DNA of 64,000 bases from Eubacteriaceae bacterium CHKCI004 (GCA_900016875.1 FCNR01000048.1:78399-142398); one strand, 5' to 3'; shown: positions 36,792 to 46,000, numbered from the stretch's first letter. Numbers and translations: made by a program. The notes: a model not told the origin generated them from the sequence alone.

Positions 36792-37002
36792 ATATATTTG
36801 AGGTGATTAGAACAAAAGATTTTTTTAAGAAATTATAAAAAAAAGAAGAGTCAAATTACCAGATACTTTTGAATTATTTTGTATAGAAGACAATCTGGGT
36901 GTACTAAGTTTATATGAAAATTTTGGGATTAAAAATATAAGTAGACAAGGAGCGTTTATCGTTAATAATGATAATGGTTATTCGGTTAGAATGATACGGT
37001 GA
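36788..37002 (+). pseudogene. Frame-broken small gene coupled to the TIR gene
   Basis: The ATG at 36788 overlaps the TIR stop as ATGA and gives MNIFEVIRTKDFFKKL before a stop. Moving to another frame at 36829 yields about 57 more residues, KRRVKLPDTFELF through IKNISRQGAFIV, up to a stop at 37000. The join region is full of A and T runs. Together this looks like a gene of about 70 residues with one frameshift. It was either a real third member of the module, now broken, or is expressed by frameshifting. Family not recognised. Confidence 0.5.
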
Positions 37003-37489
37003 AATATGAATAGTTAAAAGAGAAGTTTATGTTAGGAGATTATCCAAAGAATTATATAATGTCATCAGGTATAGGAAAAAATTAAAAATATGGATTGTTA
37101 TCTGAGTAAAACTTCAAAAGAATTGACAGCGCACTATGAGGAGATTAAAACATATGGAGTACATACCTTCTTCCATTTTTGAAATCGGGAGATGAAATCC
37201 TGGTGGTAGGTCTTTTATGGTAATGGACTGGAAGTGAATGGTATTTTTACCAGTTGCCCCCTGATTAATATATAACAATAATCTCATGGCATGTCAAGAG
37301 TGGCTCCTTTCCAGGTGCCGTGTATTTATTCTTGATGTGCCAGAGAGATCCACGAATCTACAGTAAAAGCCTAATCTGAAGGCGGATTCCCTATGCGAGC
37401 AAAAATTATTCTATGTCGATGGCATGTTCCGCTGGCCGAATGGTATTGGTTTTATTGATATCTAGTTTGACAAACAGCGGACCATAAAC
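37003..37489. other. Decayed intergenic region
   Basis: No intact gene. Short coding-like pieces occur in several frames, for example PFLKSGDEILVVGLLW near 37170-37220 and CEQKLFYVDGMFRWPNG near 37400-37445, broken by stops. They look like remains of lost genes or an insertion sequence; I cannot assign a family. Confidence 0.4.
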
Positions 37490-37517
37490 TTGACAAATGC
37501 AGAAAACCATATATAAT
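37490..37517 (+). promoter_or_regulatory. Promoter of the small protein-RT unit
   Basis: TTGACA (37490-37495) and TATAAT (37512-37517) with a 16-base spacer, about 45 bases before the ribosome site of the 131-residue gene. Confidence 0.8.
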
Positions 37518-37564
37518 AAAGATATAGAGATTCTGAAAGAAGGCAGAGGAGGTTGGAATTTAAT

Positions 37565-37960
37565 ATGTATTTGAAAAAATTCTTCTCAAAAGACAAAATG
37601 CGTATGGAAGAGAAAGAAATTATCGAACCTTCCAGCGCTCCGATGCCAGAAGAAACATTAGAGGCACGGATTCGTTATGCCCTTGATTCTATCTCTGGGA
37701 TCAGTTATCAGGCTGATGTACCGGCTTCCGCCATTGATTCTTCTGCTCATCCTGCCGCAAAGCCCATTGCATTTATGGTGTATAAAAACGAACATCCCGT
37801 CTTGGCTATTGCCATTGTGAAAAACAACACCTACCGAAGTATGCCTGTCAAGGGTACCCAAATGCTGGTAGAAAACCGTGGAATGGATTACATTCGCTTC
37901 TTCCGTGAATTGGAAAACCGGCCGGATTATATCAGAAGCAGAATTATAAGCAAACTGTAA
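37565..37960 (+). CDS. Small conserved-looking protein before the RT
   Basis: 131 residues. A charged N-terminus is followed by a compact alpha/beta region with PIAFMVYKNEHPVLAIAIV and GMDYIRFFREL, which resembles a restriction-endonuclease-like fold of small Lachnospiraceae proteins I know only as hypothetical. An in-frame TTG at 37553 touches GAGGAGG and is too close; the ATG at 37565 is 12 bases from it. It lies 11 bases before the inverted-repeat RNA segment of the RT and would share its transcript, so it may be an accessory of that system or just the host gene of the promoter. Confidence 0.6.
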   Translation: MYLKKFFSKDKMRMEEKEIIEPSSAPMPEETLEARIRYALDSISGISYQADVPASAIDSSAHPAAKPIAFMVYKNEHPVLAIAIVKNNTYRSMPVKGTQMLVENRGMDYIRFFRELENRPDYIRSRIISKL

Positions 37961-37971
37961 TAATTTTCAAA

Positions 37972-38104
37972 AATAACAGAGAGAATGCATACTGCACCTG
38001 TCGGGGACACAGCATCTGCCTTATTATGACTTTACAGGTGGTCGGCTGATGTAGGGTCCTGTAGCCATACAATTGGCTGTCAAAGCTTATTTCTCTCTGT
38101 TATT
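37972..38104 (+). ncRNA. Structured RNA candidate bracketed by a perfect 14 bp inverted repeat
   Basis: AATAACAGAGAGAA (37972-37985) and TTCTCTCTGTTATT (38091-38104) are exact inverses around 105 bases. Inside, CACCTGT (37995-38001) pairs with ACAGGTG (38034-38040), and AGCCA (38063-38067) pairs with TGGCT (38074-38078). It ends 11 bases before the RT start, which has no ribosome site. Closed-end RNAs just before an RT are typical of retrons and some DRT systems. A T-rich run after the 3' arm means an attenuator is an alternative. Confidence 0.6.
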
Positions 38105-38115
38105 CTTTTTTATTT

Positions 38116-39336
38116 ATGAGTATTTTAAATTCACTTTCCGAAAAAATTTTATGGGACGAATTCTATCAAAAAAAAGAAGCCCAGGGCAATCTGCACCCGA
38201 GCGAATTAAAAGCACTCTCTGAATATATCTCTGAAGAACGCTATAAGCCTCTGGTGGAATCTATTCTGGCCGGCCAGCCGCTTTCACTGCCGACCAGGCA
38301 TCTGATTAATAAAGTCGGTAAATCAAAAAAACGTGTCGTGTATACGTATAATCAGGATGAAAACTACGTTCTGAAACTGCTCACTCATCTCCTGTATCGG
38401 TACGATGATGCTTTCCCGGACAATCTATACTCTTTTCGACGTCATTTTGGGGTCAGACGGGCTTTTTCTGATCTGACTGCTCGAAAGGCCATATCCCGAA
38501 TGTATTCTTACAAGGTAGATATTCAGAACTATTTTAATTCTGGGGACATTGACCTCTGCATATCTGAAATGAAAGATGTAATCACCGACGATCCCCTGCT
38601 TGTCCAATTTATCGAGATGCTGTTACGCGAAGATCGGGTAATCTATAACGGCGAAGTGATCTCCGACCGGCATGGTATGATGGCTGGTGTACCTATCTCC
38701 TCCTTCTTGGCAAATGTTTACCTGCGCAGAATGGATCAGTATTTTGAAGAAAAAGACATCCCCTATGCCCGCTACTCCGACGATATCCTGGTCTTTGCCA
38801 CAGACCCTGAAAAATTATCTCAGTATGTGCAGATCATAAAGACTTTTCTGCGGGACTATGGATTGACAATTAACCCGGAAAAAGAAGTCTGCACTCGCCC
38901 CGGGGAGGCCTGGACCTTTCTGGGACTGCAGTACAAAGGTGGTGTAATTGACATTGCGCCTGTCTCCGTGAAAAAAGTGAAAGCTAAATTCCGGCGGAAA
39001 GCCCGAGCCCTGCTACGCTGGAAACGAAAAAAAGGATTGCAGAATATCCACGTCGTGAAGGCATTTATCCATTATATTAACCGCTTTTTCTGCTGTAACG
39101 ATGATCACGAGGAAATGACATGGACCCGATGGTATTTTCCACTCATTACGACAGATAAATCCCTGAAAGTCCTGGATCAATATACACTGGAACTCATCCG
39201 CTATCTTATGACAGAAAAACATCAGAAATCCAACTACAATTTCAGATATGATGCAATTAAAGCACTAGGTTACCAGCCATTGGTGACCGCATACTACAGA
39301 GAGCGAAAAAAGCATGAAAAGCAGAAAAATGATTAA
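38116..39336 (+). CDS. Reverse transcriptase (retron/DRT/UG-like), class uncertain
   Basis: 406 residues, free-standing RT. Motif A is YKVDIQNYFNSGD, motif B is HGMMAGVPISSFLANVYL, and motif C is ARYSDDILVFA with an intact YSDD pair. GLTINPEKEVCTRPGE is motif D, and WTFLGLQYKGG follows. The end is a basic helical region (VKKVKAKFRRKARALLRWKR) of the thumb type. There is no maturase or endonuclease domain and no group II intron RNA around it. Retron NAXXH and VTG signatures are not evident. The structured segment directly upstream suggests its template or cofactor RNA. No ribosome site is visible before the ATG. A defence role is inferred from family behaviour and island context. Confidence 0.85.
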   Translation: MSILNSLSEKILWDEFYQKKEAQGNLHPSELKALSEYISEERYKPLVESILAGQPLSLPTRHLINKVGKSKKRVVYTYNQDENYVLKLLTHLLYRYDDAFPDNLYSFRRHFGVRRAFSDLTARKAISRMYSYKVDIQNYFNSGDIDLCISEMKDVITDDPLLVQFIEMLLREDRVIYNGEVISDRHGMMAGVPISSFLANVYLRRMDQYFEEKDIPYARYSDDILVFATDPEKLSQYVQIIKTFLRDYGLTINPEKEVCTRPGEAWTFLGLQYKGGVIDIAPVSVKKVKAKFRRKARALLRWKRKKGLQNIHVVKAFIHYINRFFCCNDDHEEMTWTRWYFPLITTDKSLKVLDQYTLELIRYLMTEKHQKSNYNFRYDAIKALGYQPLVTAYYRERKKHEKQKND

Positions 39337-39357
39337 CTTTTTGTGTATGACTTAAAA

Positions 39358-39396
39358 AGCCACAGAAAATCATTTCCTGTGGCTCAAAAATTTTTT
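39358..39396 (+). terminator. Terminator after the RT
   Basis: AGCCACAG pairs with CTGTGGCT, followed by CAAAAATTTTTT. It ends the RT unit. Confidence 0.85.
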
Positions 39397-39421
39397 ACCT
39401 CAACTTTTGAAAGAGAACCAT

Positions 39422-39757
39422 TCAATCAGGCGAAAAAATGAGCTGTTCTTTGTCGTGTACTGTTACAACAAGTTTCTGTCTTTCCAGTTCCAGATGTTCA
39501 AAGGCTTTATCTATAATTTCTTTCAGATGTTCTTCCAGCTGATCTTCTAAAGCAAAATACAGATGCTGTGTCCGATAAACATTCATGGCATACTCCAGAA
39601 ATTTTGTTATATAGACAATCTGGCATTCCGGCCATTTTTCATTGACCTGACTTGCCAGATCAATTTTGTTATCCGCATTCGCATGTTAGAGTTCTGCATT
39701 TTCCTTTTCAAGTTCACGAATACACTGTTCCACAGGATCAGCAACGTTCGTTTATGA
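39422..39757 (-). pseudogene. Interrupted fragment of a helical protein
   Basis: Reading the minus strand gives NVADPVEQCIRELEKENAEL, then a stop, then in the same frame ANADNKIDLASQVNEKWP and on to FEHLELERQKLVVTV before the end. This is about 110 codons of coherent helical protein with one internal stop and no start. The parent family was not recognised. Confidence 0.55.
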
Positions 39758-39967
39758 CTGCTATTTGCGGTTTCGGAAGGAATTTACATAGCGTTCTCGG
39801 AAACAAATCCAAGTCGAAATATATTTATTATACTATTTAAGCTCATCAGGGATCCAATTATTTTGAAATTTCTGGAAGTTAAAGTTATTTTGAGAAAGTA
39901 AATCGTGCGATGTTTTATTTGCATTTTTTAAAATATCAGAAAAATAAGCAAAATATATTTAAAATAG

Positions 39968-39996
39968 TAGACAGAATGAAACGGCGTTGATATAAT
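39968..39996 (+). promoter_or_regulatory. Promoter upstream of the CFI-box remnant and T7SS genes
   Basis: TAGACA (39968-39973), 17-base spacer, TATAAT (39991-39996) with an extended TGA before it. It may serve as the main promoter of the T7SS operon. The 210 bases between 39757 and this site show no gene. Confidence 0.6.
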
Positions 39997-40052
39997 ATTT
40001 TTAAGAAAAATTTAATAAAAAAGTATGAAAAGTTTCATTTATTGAGATTGTA

Positions 40053-40359
40053 ATGATGGGAGGAGAACAAATTAAACGTTATGAATTGCAAACACTTAGG
40101 ACATTTAGAGATACATGGATGAAAGGTTCTAAAGAGGGACAAAAATCTATTGAGACTTATTATGATACAGCACCTAAAATTGTCTCTGCAATCAATGATA
40201 TTGGAGAATCTTAAAGCGATTTATGAAGAGATATATAATGAAATGATTTTATCTTATGTACAGTTAATTGAGCAAAATAAAATGCAAGAAACCTTTGAAT
40301 TATATAAAGAAAAAGTTTTTGAATTGAAAAAATTATATTTATTGAAAAAATTTTTTTAG
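40053..40359 (+). pseudogene. Truncated, frameshifted CFI-box-CTERM protein
   Basis: IKRYELQTLRTFRDTWM and KSIETYYDTAPKIVSAI match the C-terminal module of CFI-box-CTERM proteins, in which a CFITTA-like segment normally comes first and is missing here. After a stop near 40212 a different frame continues with LKAIYEEIYNEMILSYVQLI to a stop at 40357, which fits the usual family ending. So this is a fragment with one frameshift. Confidence 0.6.
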
Positions 40360-40372
40360 AAAGGTGAGTTAT

Positions 40373-40873
40373 ATGAAAAAAATGGAGTTGAAAAAGAAGG
40401 TTATTATTGGAATGATATGCTTTTTTGGAATAATATTGCTTACAGGCTGTGGCAACAAAAATAAAGAAGAGTGTAATAACATTATTAATGAGTTTGAATA
40501 TGCCTGTAATGAACTGGATGTGGACGCCATGCTTCGGTGTTTGCATCCGGATGTGGCAGATCCAATCAAAGCAATATTGTCAGTTACTAATATGATATCG
40601 GGAGAAGAGACAGAAGATATTGTGGATATGATTGCTTCCGGTCTGGGAGAACAGTTTGAAGAAAGTGGATTGGATTCGGAAGAAATGTTTAATTCGCTGG
40701 ATATTGAGATTACAGATTTTGAAAAAAATGAGGGAACAGCAGATGTATATGCAGATATCTCTTTTAATCTGGCGGGAGAACCTATGGAACGGTATGGAGT
40801 GTTCCATATGACTCAGGTAAATAAACAATGGTATATCAGCAGCTTTGAGTTTACTGCTGATACAGCAAGGTGA
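40373..40873 (+). CDS. Lipoprotein, first gene of the T7SS locus
   Basis: About 166 residues with a lipoprotein signal: basic start, hydrophobic VIIGMICFFGIILLTGCG, and lipobox LTGC. The mature part (EFEYACNELDVDAMLRCLHPD, then strands through MTQVNKQWYISSFEF) looks like an NTF2/DUF4878-type small domain. A GTG at 40364 is in frame, but AGAAAGGTGAG favours the ATG at 40373. It stands 22 bases before essC, so it is probably anchored outside and works with the secretion machine. Confidence 0.75.
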   Translation: MKKMELKKKVIIGMICFFGIILLTGCGNKNKEECNNIINEFEYACNELDVDAMLRCLHPDVADPIKAILSVTNMISGEETEDIVDMIASGLGEQFEESGLDSEEMFNSLDIEITDFEKNEGTADVYADISFNLAGEPMERYGVFHMTQVNKQWYISSFEFTADTAR

Positions 40874-40895
40874 AGGTATACGGGAGATAAAATCT

Positions 40896-43800
40896 ATGAA
40901 AGTTGTATTGTTGGGGAAACATTTTGTTTCTCATGTAACGCTTCCTAAAAAGATATATGGTCAGCACAGACTGTCTGAAAACAGAGAAAAAATAGACAGA
41001 GGAAGAGAGCTGTATATTGAAGCGGATGAGAATCGGTGGGTTATTAAAAAGAATGATACTGTTGATATTATAGCGGACTCTGCCAGTCTGATGCCGGAGA
41101 CGGGTTATGTTGTTCTGGAAGAAAAGCACAGTTATGAGATTACTTTTCTGCCTTCTATGGAAAAAGCAATGCTTTTAACAGAAGCAGGCGGAGCAGATGG
41201 TATGCTTTATTATAAATACAGCGTGCCTCACGATGGTATTATTACTGTGGGAAACAGGGAGAACGCACTGGTCGTTTATAATAATCCATGTATCAAAGGG
41301 CAGCTGGATATGTCTGTTATTTATCGCGGTCAGGAGATAAATGTCATAAACAACGGGACAGGGGTGGCGGGAAACGCCGGACATATTTATCTGAACGGGC
41401 GTTATGTAGATCGTGCGGTACTGCATTATGGAGATGTTCTGTATGTATATGGGCTGCAGATAATAATAGGACGCAGATTTATCAGTGTGAATAATCCCGG
41501 GAGAATGGCACATTTTCGCCTGCATGAATTTATACTTCCGGAAACAGCATCTAAAAAAAGACGGAAGCCAGGACCAAATGAAGAAGAAAAATATTTTTCC
41601 AGTTCTCCAAAGAAAGAGAGAAAGATTCGCCGTGAAGAGATTCGGGTGGAAACCCCTCCACGTCCGGAGACGGATCAGGACACGCCTCTCTATCTCGCCA
41701 TGGGACCGTCAATCACAATGGCTGGTGCATCGGGCGTGACCGGACTGTACAGTACAATGAATATTGTACAGAATAATGGAGATATTATGCAGGCAATGCC
41801 GTCCCTTGTCATGGTGGCGTCCATGATGCTGGGCAGCATTATCTGGCCATTTTTCTCCCGAAGATATACCAAAAGAAAACGGTTGGAAAAAGATGCGGAT
41901 CATTATGAACGGTATCAGAATTATATCAGGCAGCTGCGTGAACAAACGTCGCAGTTAATTGTGCAGCAGGAGGAAAAACTGAGAGCCAACTATCCGGCGC
42001 TGCTTCGGTGCGAAAATCGTATTATAGGCAGGGAACCGTCTCTCTGGGAGAGAAGCATGGGCGATAGTGATTTCCTGGAACTTTCCCTGGGGATTGGCAG
42101 AGATGATTTAAAATGTGATATACATTATCCCAGTGAAAATATGTTTGAGGCGTCAGCAGAAATAATGAAGCTGCTGCATCAGTTTAAAAACGAGGAGAAG
42201 TTTCTTAAAGATGTTCCGATCACTTATTCGTTTTATAAACATCCGTTGACCGGTATTACAGGTGAGCGAAATTTGGTCAAACAGTTTGTGTTCGGTTTGG
42301 TTCTCCAAATGGTTTCTCTTCATGGATATGACGATTTAAAAATAGGTGTGATTCATGACAAAAATGAACCGGAGTGGGAGTGTATGAAATGGCTTCCCCA
42401 CTGCTGGTCGGATGACCGGATGATCAAGTATATGGCTGATACGCCGGAAGAATTAAATTCTCTGAGCGCACATATAGAATTGATCAGATCGATACGTATG
42501 GGGATGTCGGATGAGGAACTGGCATATGAAGCGCCGTATTATGTATTTATTCTTGCCGGCCAGCGTCTTGCCGAGAAATCGGAAGTCATTAAGGAGATGT
42601 ATAAGGAAAGAAAAGCTGTGGGAATCAGCATAATTCTTCTGTATGATGAACAAAAAGCGCTTCCCAAAACGTGTAAAAATGTTCTGGAAGTGAGAGAAGA
42701 AAGCGTTGCGGCCTATGATTACACAGATGATGACAGAGAGGCCGGAATTGCAGACAACAGTATGTTTTATCGGGAGGAGCCCGAGAAAGTGTTTAAAAGT
42801 CTGGCAGATGTCAGGTTGGATGTGGTTGCGAATAAATCGGCTCTTCCGGAGCAGATAACGCTTTTTGAAATGCTTGGAATTGGCAAACCCCGGCATATGG
42901 ATTTTATGAACCGGTGGAAAAACAGTAATTCAACGAAATCTCTTGCAGTTCCTGTTGGCGTGGACAGTGAAGGAAGCACGGTTTATCTGGATATTCATGA
43001 GAAAGCCCATGGCCCACATGGACTGATTGCCGGCAGTACAGGTTCTGGAAAGAGTGAATTTATCATCTCTTATATTACTATGCTGGCGTTAAATTTCAGC
43101 CCTGAGGACATTGCATTCATTTTGATTGATTTTAAGGGTGGAGGAATGGCAGATGTTTTTAAAAATCTTCCACACCTTGCAGGCAGTATTACTAATCTGG
43201 ATGGTAATGAATTAAAACGTTCGCTTGTGGCAATCGAGACAGAACTGGAAAAACGACAGAAATTGTTTAAAAAAACCAGTAACGAGTTAAAAATCAGTAA
43301 CATAGATATCTATCGATATCAGCAGCTTTACAGAGAACGGAGAGTGAAGACTCCGCTTCCTCATCTGGTCATCATATCAGATGAGTTTGCGGAACTGAAG
43401 CAGCAGCAGCCGGATTTTCTTGAACAGTTGATTCGTACGGCAAGAATCGGAAGAAGTCTTGGCGTCCATCTGATTCTCGCAACGCAGAAACCGGATGGAG
43501 TTGTGGATGATCAGATTAAAAGTAATATAAAGTTTAAAATCTGTTTGCGGGTACAGGACAAAATGGACAGTATCAGTATGATTGACCGGCCGGACGCGGC
43601 AACCATCCGTGTTCCTGGAAGATTTTATCTTCAGGTGGGGATGAATGAATTATTTGTCCAGGGGCAGTCTCCGTTTTCCGGAGCAGAATATGAAGAAACG
43701 GATATAGTGACCCGCCGGGTGGATGATTCTATTGTGGTTTTCAATGGATTGGACAGAATCAGTATCAAGCCGGGCAATGCGGGAGGCAGAAGAACTTCTG

Positions 43801-45419
43801 AAAAACAGATAGATGCTCTCCTGGCCTATGTGTCGGAGATATCCAGACAAAATGATTATGGAGTGAAGCCTCTTTGGAGAGAACAGTTGCCTGGGCCGAA
43901 AGGACAGAAAGAGAAGGTTTATTCCGATAAACAGCAGCCATATGTTCTGAATCCGGTTGTCGGACAGTACGATGATTTAAGAAATCGGGAATACAGAAAT
44001 CTCTCAATACCGATTTCGGACGAAGGAAATGTGCTGGTATATGGGGCGGCCGGTAGTGGAACGCTGGAATTTGTAAACGCCATGGCATATTTTCTCATTG
44101 GACATCATTCGCCTGATGAACTCAGAATGTACCTGTTGGATTTTGAAGCAGGAGCGCTCAAAGCATTTGCGCGTGCTCCTCAGGTGATGGATGTAGTGCA
44201 GGGGTATGAGGAGAAGAAATTTGAACGTGTGCTGGAATTTCTGTCTGTTGAGATAGAGAACAGGAAAAAGCAGTTCTCCAGATATGGAGGAAGCTATCAT
44301 AACTATATCCGCAATTCGGGAAACACGATGCCGAATATTGTGGTGATGATGTTGAACTGCGCAGTAGCTTTTGAAGAGAGCAGCAGCTATGACCGGATGC
44401 AACATTTTATCCAGCTCAGCCGGGAAGGCGCTCAGTATGGCGTTTATTTTGTAGTAACCGCAGTAGATGAGCGAAGTGTGCGCAGTCAGTTGGCTGCAAA
44501 CTTTAAGCAGGTATTTGTTCTCCAGCAGAATAAAGAAGATACATACAGAGATATTCTGGGAAAAACTGACGGATTGATTCCTGCACCGTATCTTGGAAGA
44601 GGCATTTTTAAGAGAGGTGGAATTGTCTATGAATTTCAGACAAAGATTTTGTTTGAAGAAGAAACTGAGCCATTTGCGGAACTGGAGAAATACTGTATAA
44701 AGATACGAAAAAAATATGGGTATGCTGTAAAAGAAACGTTTCCAGTTGAAAAAATACTGACGGAAAAAGATTTTGAAGAAGAGTGGAAAAATGCTTCTTG
44801 CAGAGCTGTTCCGTTGGGAGGAAGCGCTGATGGTGAGAAAGTTTGCTGGGATATATCTTCAAATGTAAAACACCTGATTGTTTCAGAAAACGCCGAGGAG
44901 GAAAAAAAGGCAGATCGCCTGCTGGAATATATCTGTAGAATCTGTCCTGATACACAGGTATGGCGGGGAGATATGAGTCAGGAGGAAGCAGAGAAGATTG
45001 GTGAAAAAATTAATTTGTTGTACAGTGATATATTAAGGATGTCGGAGGAAGGGGTGAGAGCGAAACAGGAAGGAAAGCCGCTGCCGGATTTCAGTCACAA
45101 AATTATTGTAATCCGACATTATGACGCATTAATGCGGCAGCTTCCGGCAGAACAGAATCAGACACTAAGAGGTATCTTGTCAGCGATTTCTTCCGGGTAT
45201 CATATTCATTTTGTGTTTATGAATCAAAGGGAAGAGATGGATTCTTATTATAATGAAGAAATCTGGAAATTACCGGAAGAGAACGGAATCTGGCTGGGAG
45301 AGTCGAAAAAGGCAGCGGAAATATTCAGTTGTCCGATAGAGGACTGCGGAGCGGAGATGAATATTTTCTGCAGAGAAGGCAAGGGAATCGCTTTCCGGCT
45401 GCCGGAAAGGAGAGAGTAA
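40896..45419 (+). CDS. essC: EssC/YukB-type FtsK-SpoIIIE ATPase of type VII secretion
   Basis: Membrane ATPase motor of Firmicutes T7SS, about 1507 residues. The N-terminal cytosolic part has FHA-like sandwiches (GNAGHIYLNGRYV near 170). Two helices lie near 270-325 (PSLVMVASMMLGSIIWPFF), followed by a basic linker. The first FtsK ATPase has Walker A GSTGSGKSEFI (near 712), IAFILIDFKGGGMADVF and LVIISDEFAEL. The second has GAAGSGTLEFV (near 1050), in which the Walker Lys is missing, and the third (from about 1325) has no recognisable Walker A, as in other EssC proteins where only the first ATPase is complete. The ATG at 40896 follows CGGGAGATAAAATCT; the longer in-frame start is not needed. 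Substrates should be the WXG100-like proteins encoded just after. Confidence 0.95.
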   Translation: MKVVLLGKHFVSHVTLPKKIYGQHRLSENREKIDRGRELYIEADENRWVIKKNDTVDIIADSASLMPETGYVVLEEKHSYEITFLPSMEKAMLLTEAGGADGMLYYKYSVPHDGIITVGNRENALVVYNNPCIKGQLDMSVIYRGQEINVINNGTGVAGNAGHIYLNGRYVDRAVLHYGDVLYVYGLQIIIGRRFISVNNPGRMAHFRLHEFILPETASKKRRKPGPNEEEKYFSSSPKKERKIRREEIRVETPPRPETDQDTPLYLAMGPSITMAGASGVTGLYSTMNIVQNNGDIMQAMPSLVMVASMMLGSIIWPFFSRRYTKRKRLEKDADHYERYQNYIRQLREQTSQLIVQQEEKLRANYPALLRCENRIIGREPSLWERSMGDSDFLELSLGIGRDDLKCDIHYPSENMFEASAEIMKLLHQFKNEEKFLKDVPITYSFYKHPLTGITGERNLVKQFVFGLVLQMVSLHGYDDLKIGVIHDKNEPEWECMKWLPHCWSDDRMIKYMADTPEELNSLSAHIELIRSIRMGMSDEELAYEAPYYVFILAGQRLAEKSEVIKEMYKERKAVGISIILLYDEQKALPKTCKNVLEVREESVAAYDYTDDDREAGIADNSMFYREEPEKVFKSLADVRLDVVANKSALPEQITLFEMLGIGKPRHMDFMNRWKNSNSTKSLAVPVGVDSEGSTVYLDIHEKAHGPHGLIAGSTGSGKSEFIISYITMLALNFSPEDIAFILIDFKGGGMADVFKNLPHLAGSITNLDGNELKRSLVAIETELEKRQKLFKKTSNELKISNIDIYRYQQLYRERRVKTPLPHLVIISDEFAELKQQQPDFLEQLIRTARIGRSLGVHLILATQKPDGVVDDQIKSNIKFKICLRVQDKMDSISMIDRPDAATIRVPGRFYLQVGMNELFVQGQSPFSGAEYEETDIVTRRVDDSIVVFNGLDRISIKPGNAGGRRTSEKQIDALLAYVSEISRQNDYGVKPLWREQLPGPKGQKEKVYSDKQQPYVLNPVVGQYDDLRNREYRNLSIPISDEGNVLVYGAAGSGTLEFVNAMAYFLIGHHSPDELRMYLLDFEAGALKAFARAPQVMDVVQGYEEKKFERVLEFLSVEIENRKKQFSRYGGSYHNYIRNSGNTMPNIVVMMLNCAVAFEESSSYDRMQHFIQLSREGAQYGVYFVVTAVDERSVRSQLAANFKQVFVLQQNKEDTYRDILGKTDGLIPAPYLGRGIFKRGGIVYEFQTKILFEEETEPFAELEKYCIKIRKKYGYAVKETFPVEKILTEKDFEEEWKNASCRAVPLGGSADGEKVCWDISSNVKHLIVSENAEEEKKADRLLEYICRICPDTQVWRGDMSQEEAEKIGEKINLLYSDILRMSEEGVRAKQEGKPLPDFSHKIIVIRHYDALMRQLPAEQNQTLRGILSAISSGYHIHFVFMNQREEMDSYYNEEIWKLPEENGIWLGESKKAAEIFSCPIEDCGAEMNIFCREGKGIAFRLPERRE

Positions 45420-45422
45420 AAG

Positions 45423-45674
45423 ATGGAAAAAATACTGGCGGAGATATCTGTTCCGGCAATTGGAAAGAGTTATGATGTATTTTTGCCGAAAAGTATCACT
45501 GTGGCTCAGGCGATTCGGATGCTTAACCAGGTGTTTGAGGGATTGAATACAGAATATTTTAAGGATGCTTCAGAGATGTTCCTGTGTGATAAAGATAATG
45601 GCGTAATCTATAATCCGGAGGAGCAGATTTGGGAGACAAGAATTACAAATGGCAGTAAGCTGCTGTTAATCTGA
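45423..45674 (+). CDS. EsaB/YukD-like ubiquitin-fold protein
   Basis: 83 residues. The pattern ILAEISVPAIGKSYDVFLPK, then helix TVAQAIRMLNQVFEG, and end strand TNGSKLLLI match the beta-grasp fold of EsaB/YukD, small cytosolic regulators of T7SS. It starts three bases after the EssC stop, so the two are co-translated. The role (assembly or regulation) is not defined by sequence. Confidence 0.85.
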   Translation: MEKILAEISVPAIGKSYDVFLPKSITVAQAIRMLNQVFEGLNTEYFKDASEMFLCDKDNGVIYNPEEQIWETRITNGSKLLLI

Positions 45675-45697
45675 TTGATAAGAATAAGGAGGAAAAA

Positions 45698-45970
45698 ATG
45701 GCAAAAGGAGTTTATGATCTCAATGGAATGGAATCTTCAGCAAAAAAAATCAAAAATGCGATGAAAGAATATGAAACTAATAAGAATAAAATTATAGAAA
45801 CAGTAGATAAAACAAAACAATATTGGGAGGATCCGATTAATACGGACTATGTAAATAAGTTTGAGAATCTGAAACAGGATATGGAGAGCGTGCAGAATCT
45901 GATGGAGGCTTACGCGGAATACCTTACTAAGGCGGCAAAGCTAATTAGAACTGAAACAACACCTCAGTAA
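45698..45970 (+). CDS. WXG100-like small secreted protein 1
   Basis: 90 residues, all helical, with YWEDPINTDYVNKFE at the hairpin between two helices; WED replaces the WXG turn. The family is secreted as helical-hairpin dimers by the EssC motor and carries a C-terminal targeting signal. No signal peptide. AAGGAGGAAAAA precedes the ATG. It is located directly after the EsaB-like gene. Confidence 0.82.
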   Translation: MAKGVYDLNGMESSAKKIKNAMKEYETNKNKIIETVDKTKQYWEDPINTDYVNKFENLKQDMESVQNLMEAYAEYLTKAAKLIRTETTPQ

Positions 45971-46000
45971 TTTAAGGGAGAAGATAAGGAGGATAATGGT

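Noticed and set aside
37380..37470. IS66-type transposase fragment
   Set aside because: A short piece with GMFRWPNG recalls TnpB, but it is too short and broken to support the call.
37972..39336. A classical retron
   Set aside because: The inverted repeat fits a1/a2, but no NAXXH or VTG motif was found in the RT, and no conserved branching-guanosine context could be confirmed by eye.
38116..39336. A group II intron-encoded protein or diversity-generating retroelement
   Set aside because: No maturase tail or HNH domain, no domain V-like intron RNA nearby, and no template/variable repeat pair or DGR-type SQ motif in the RT.
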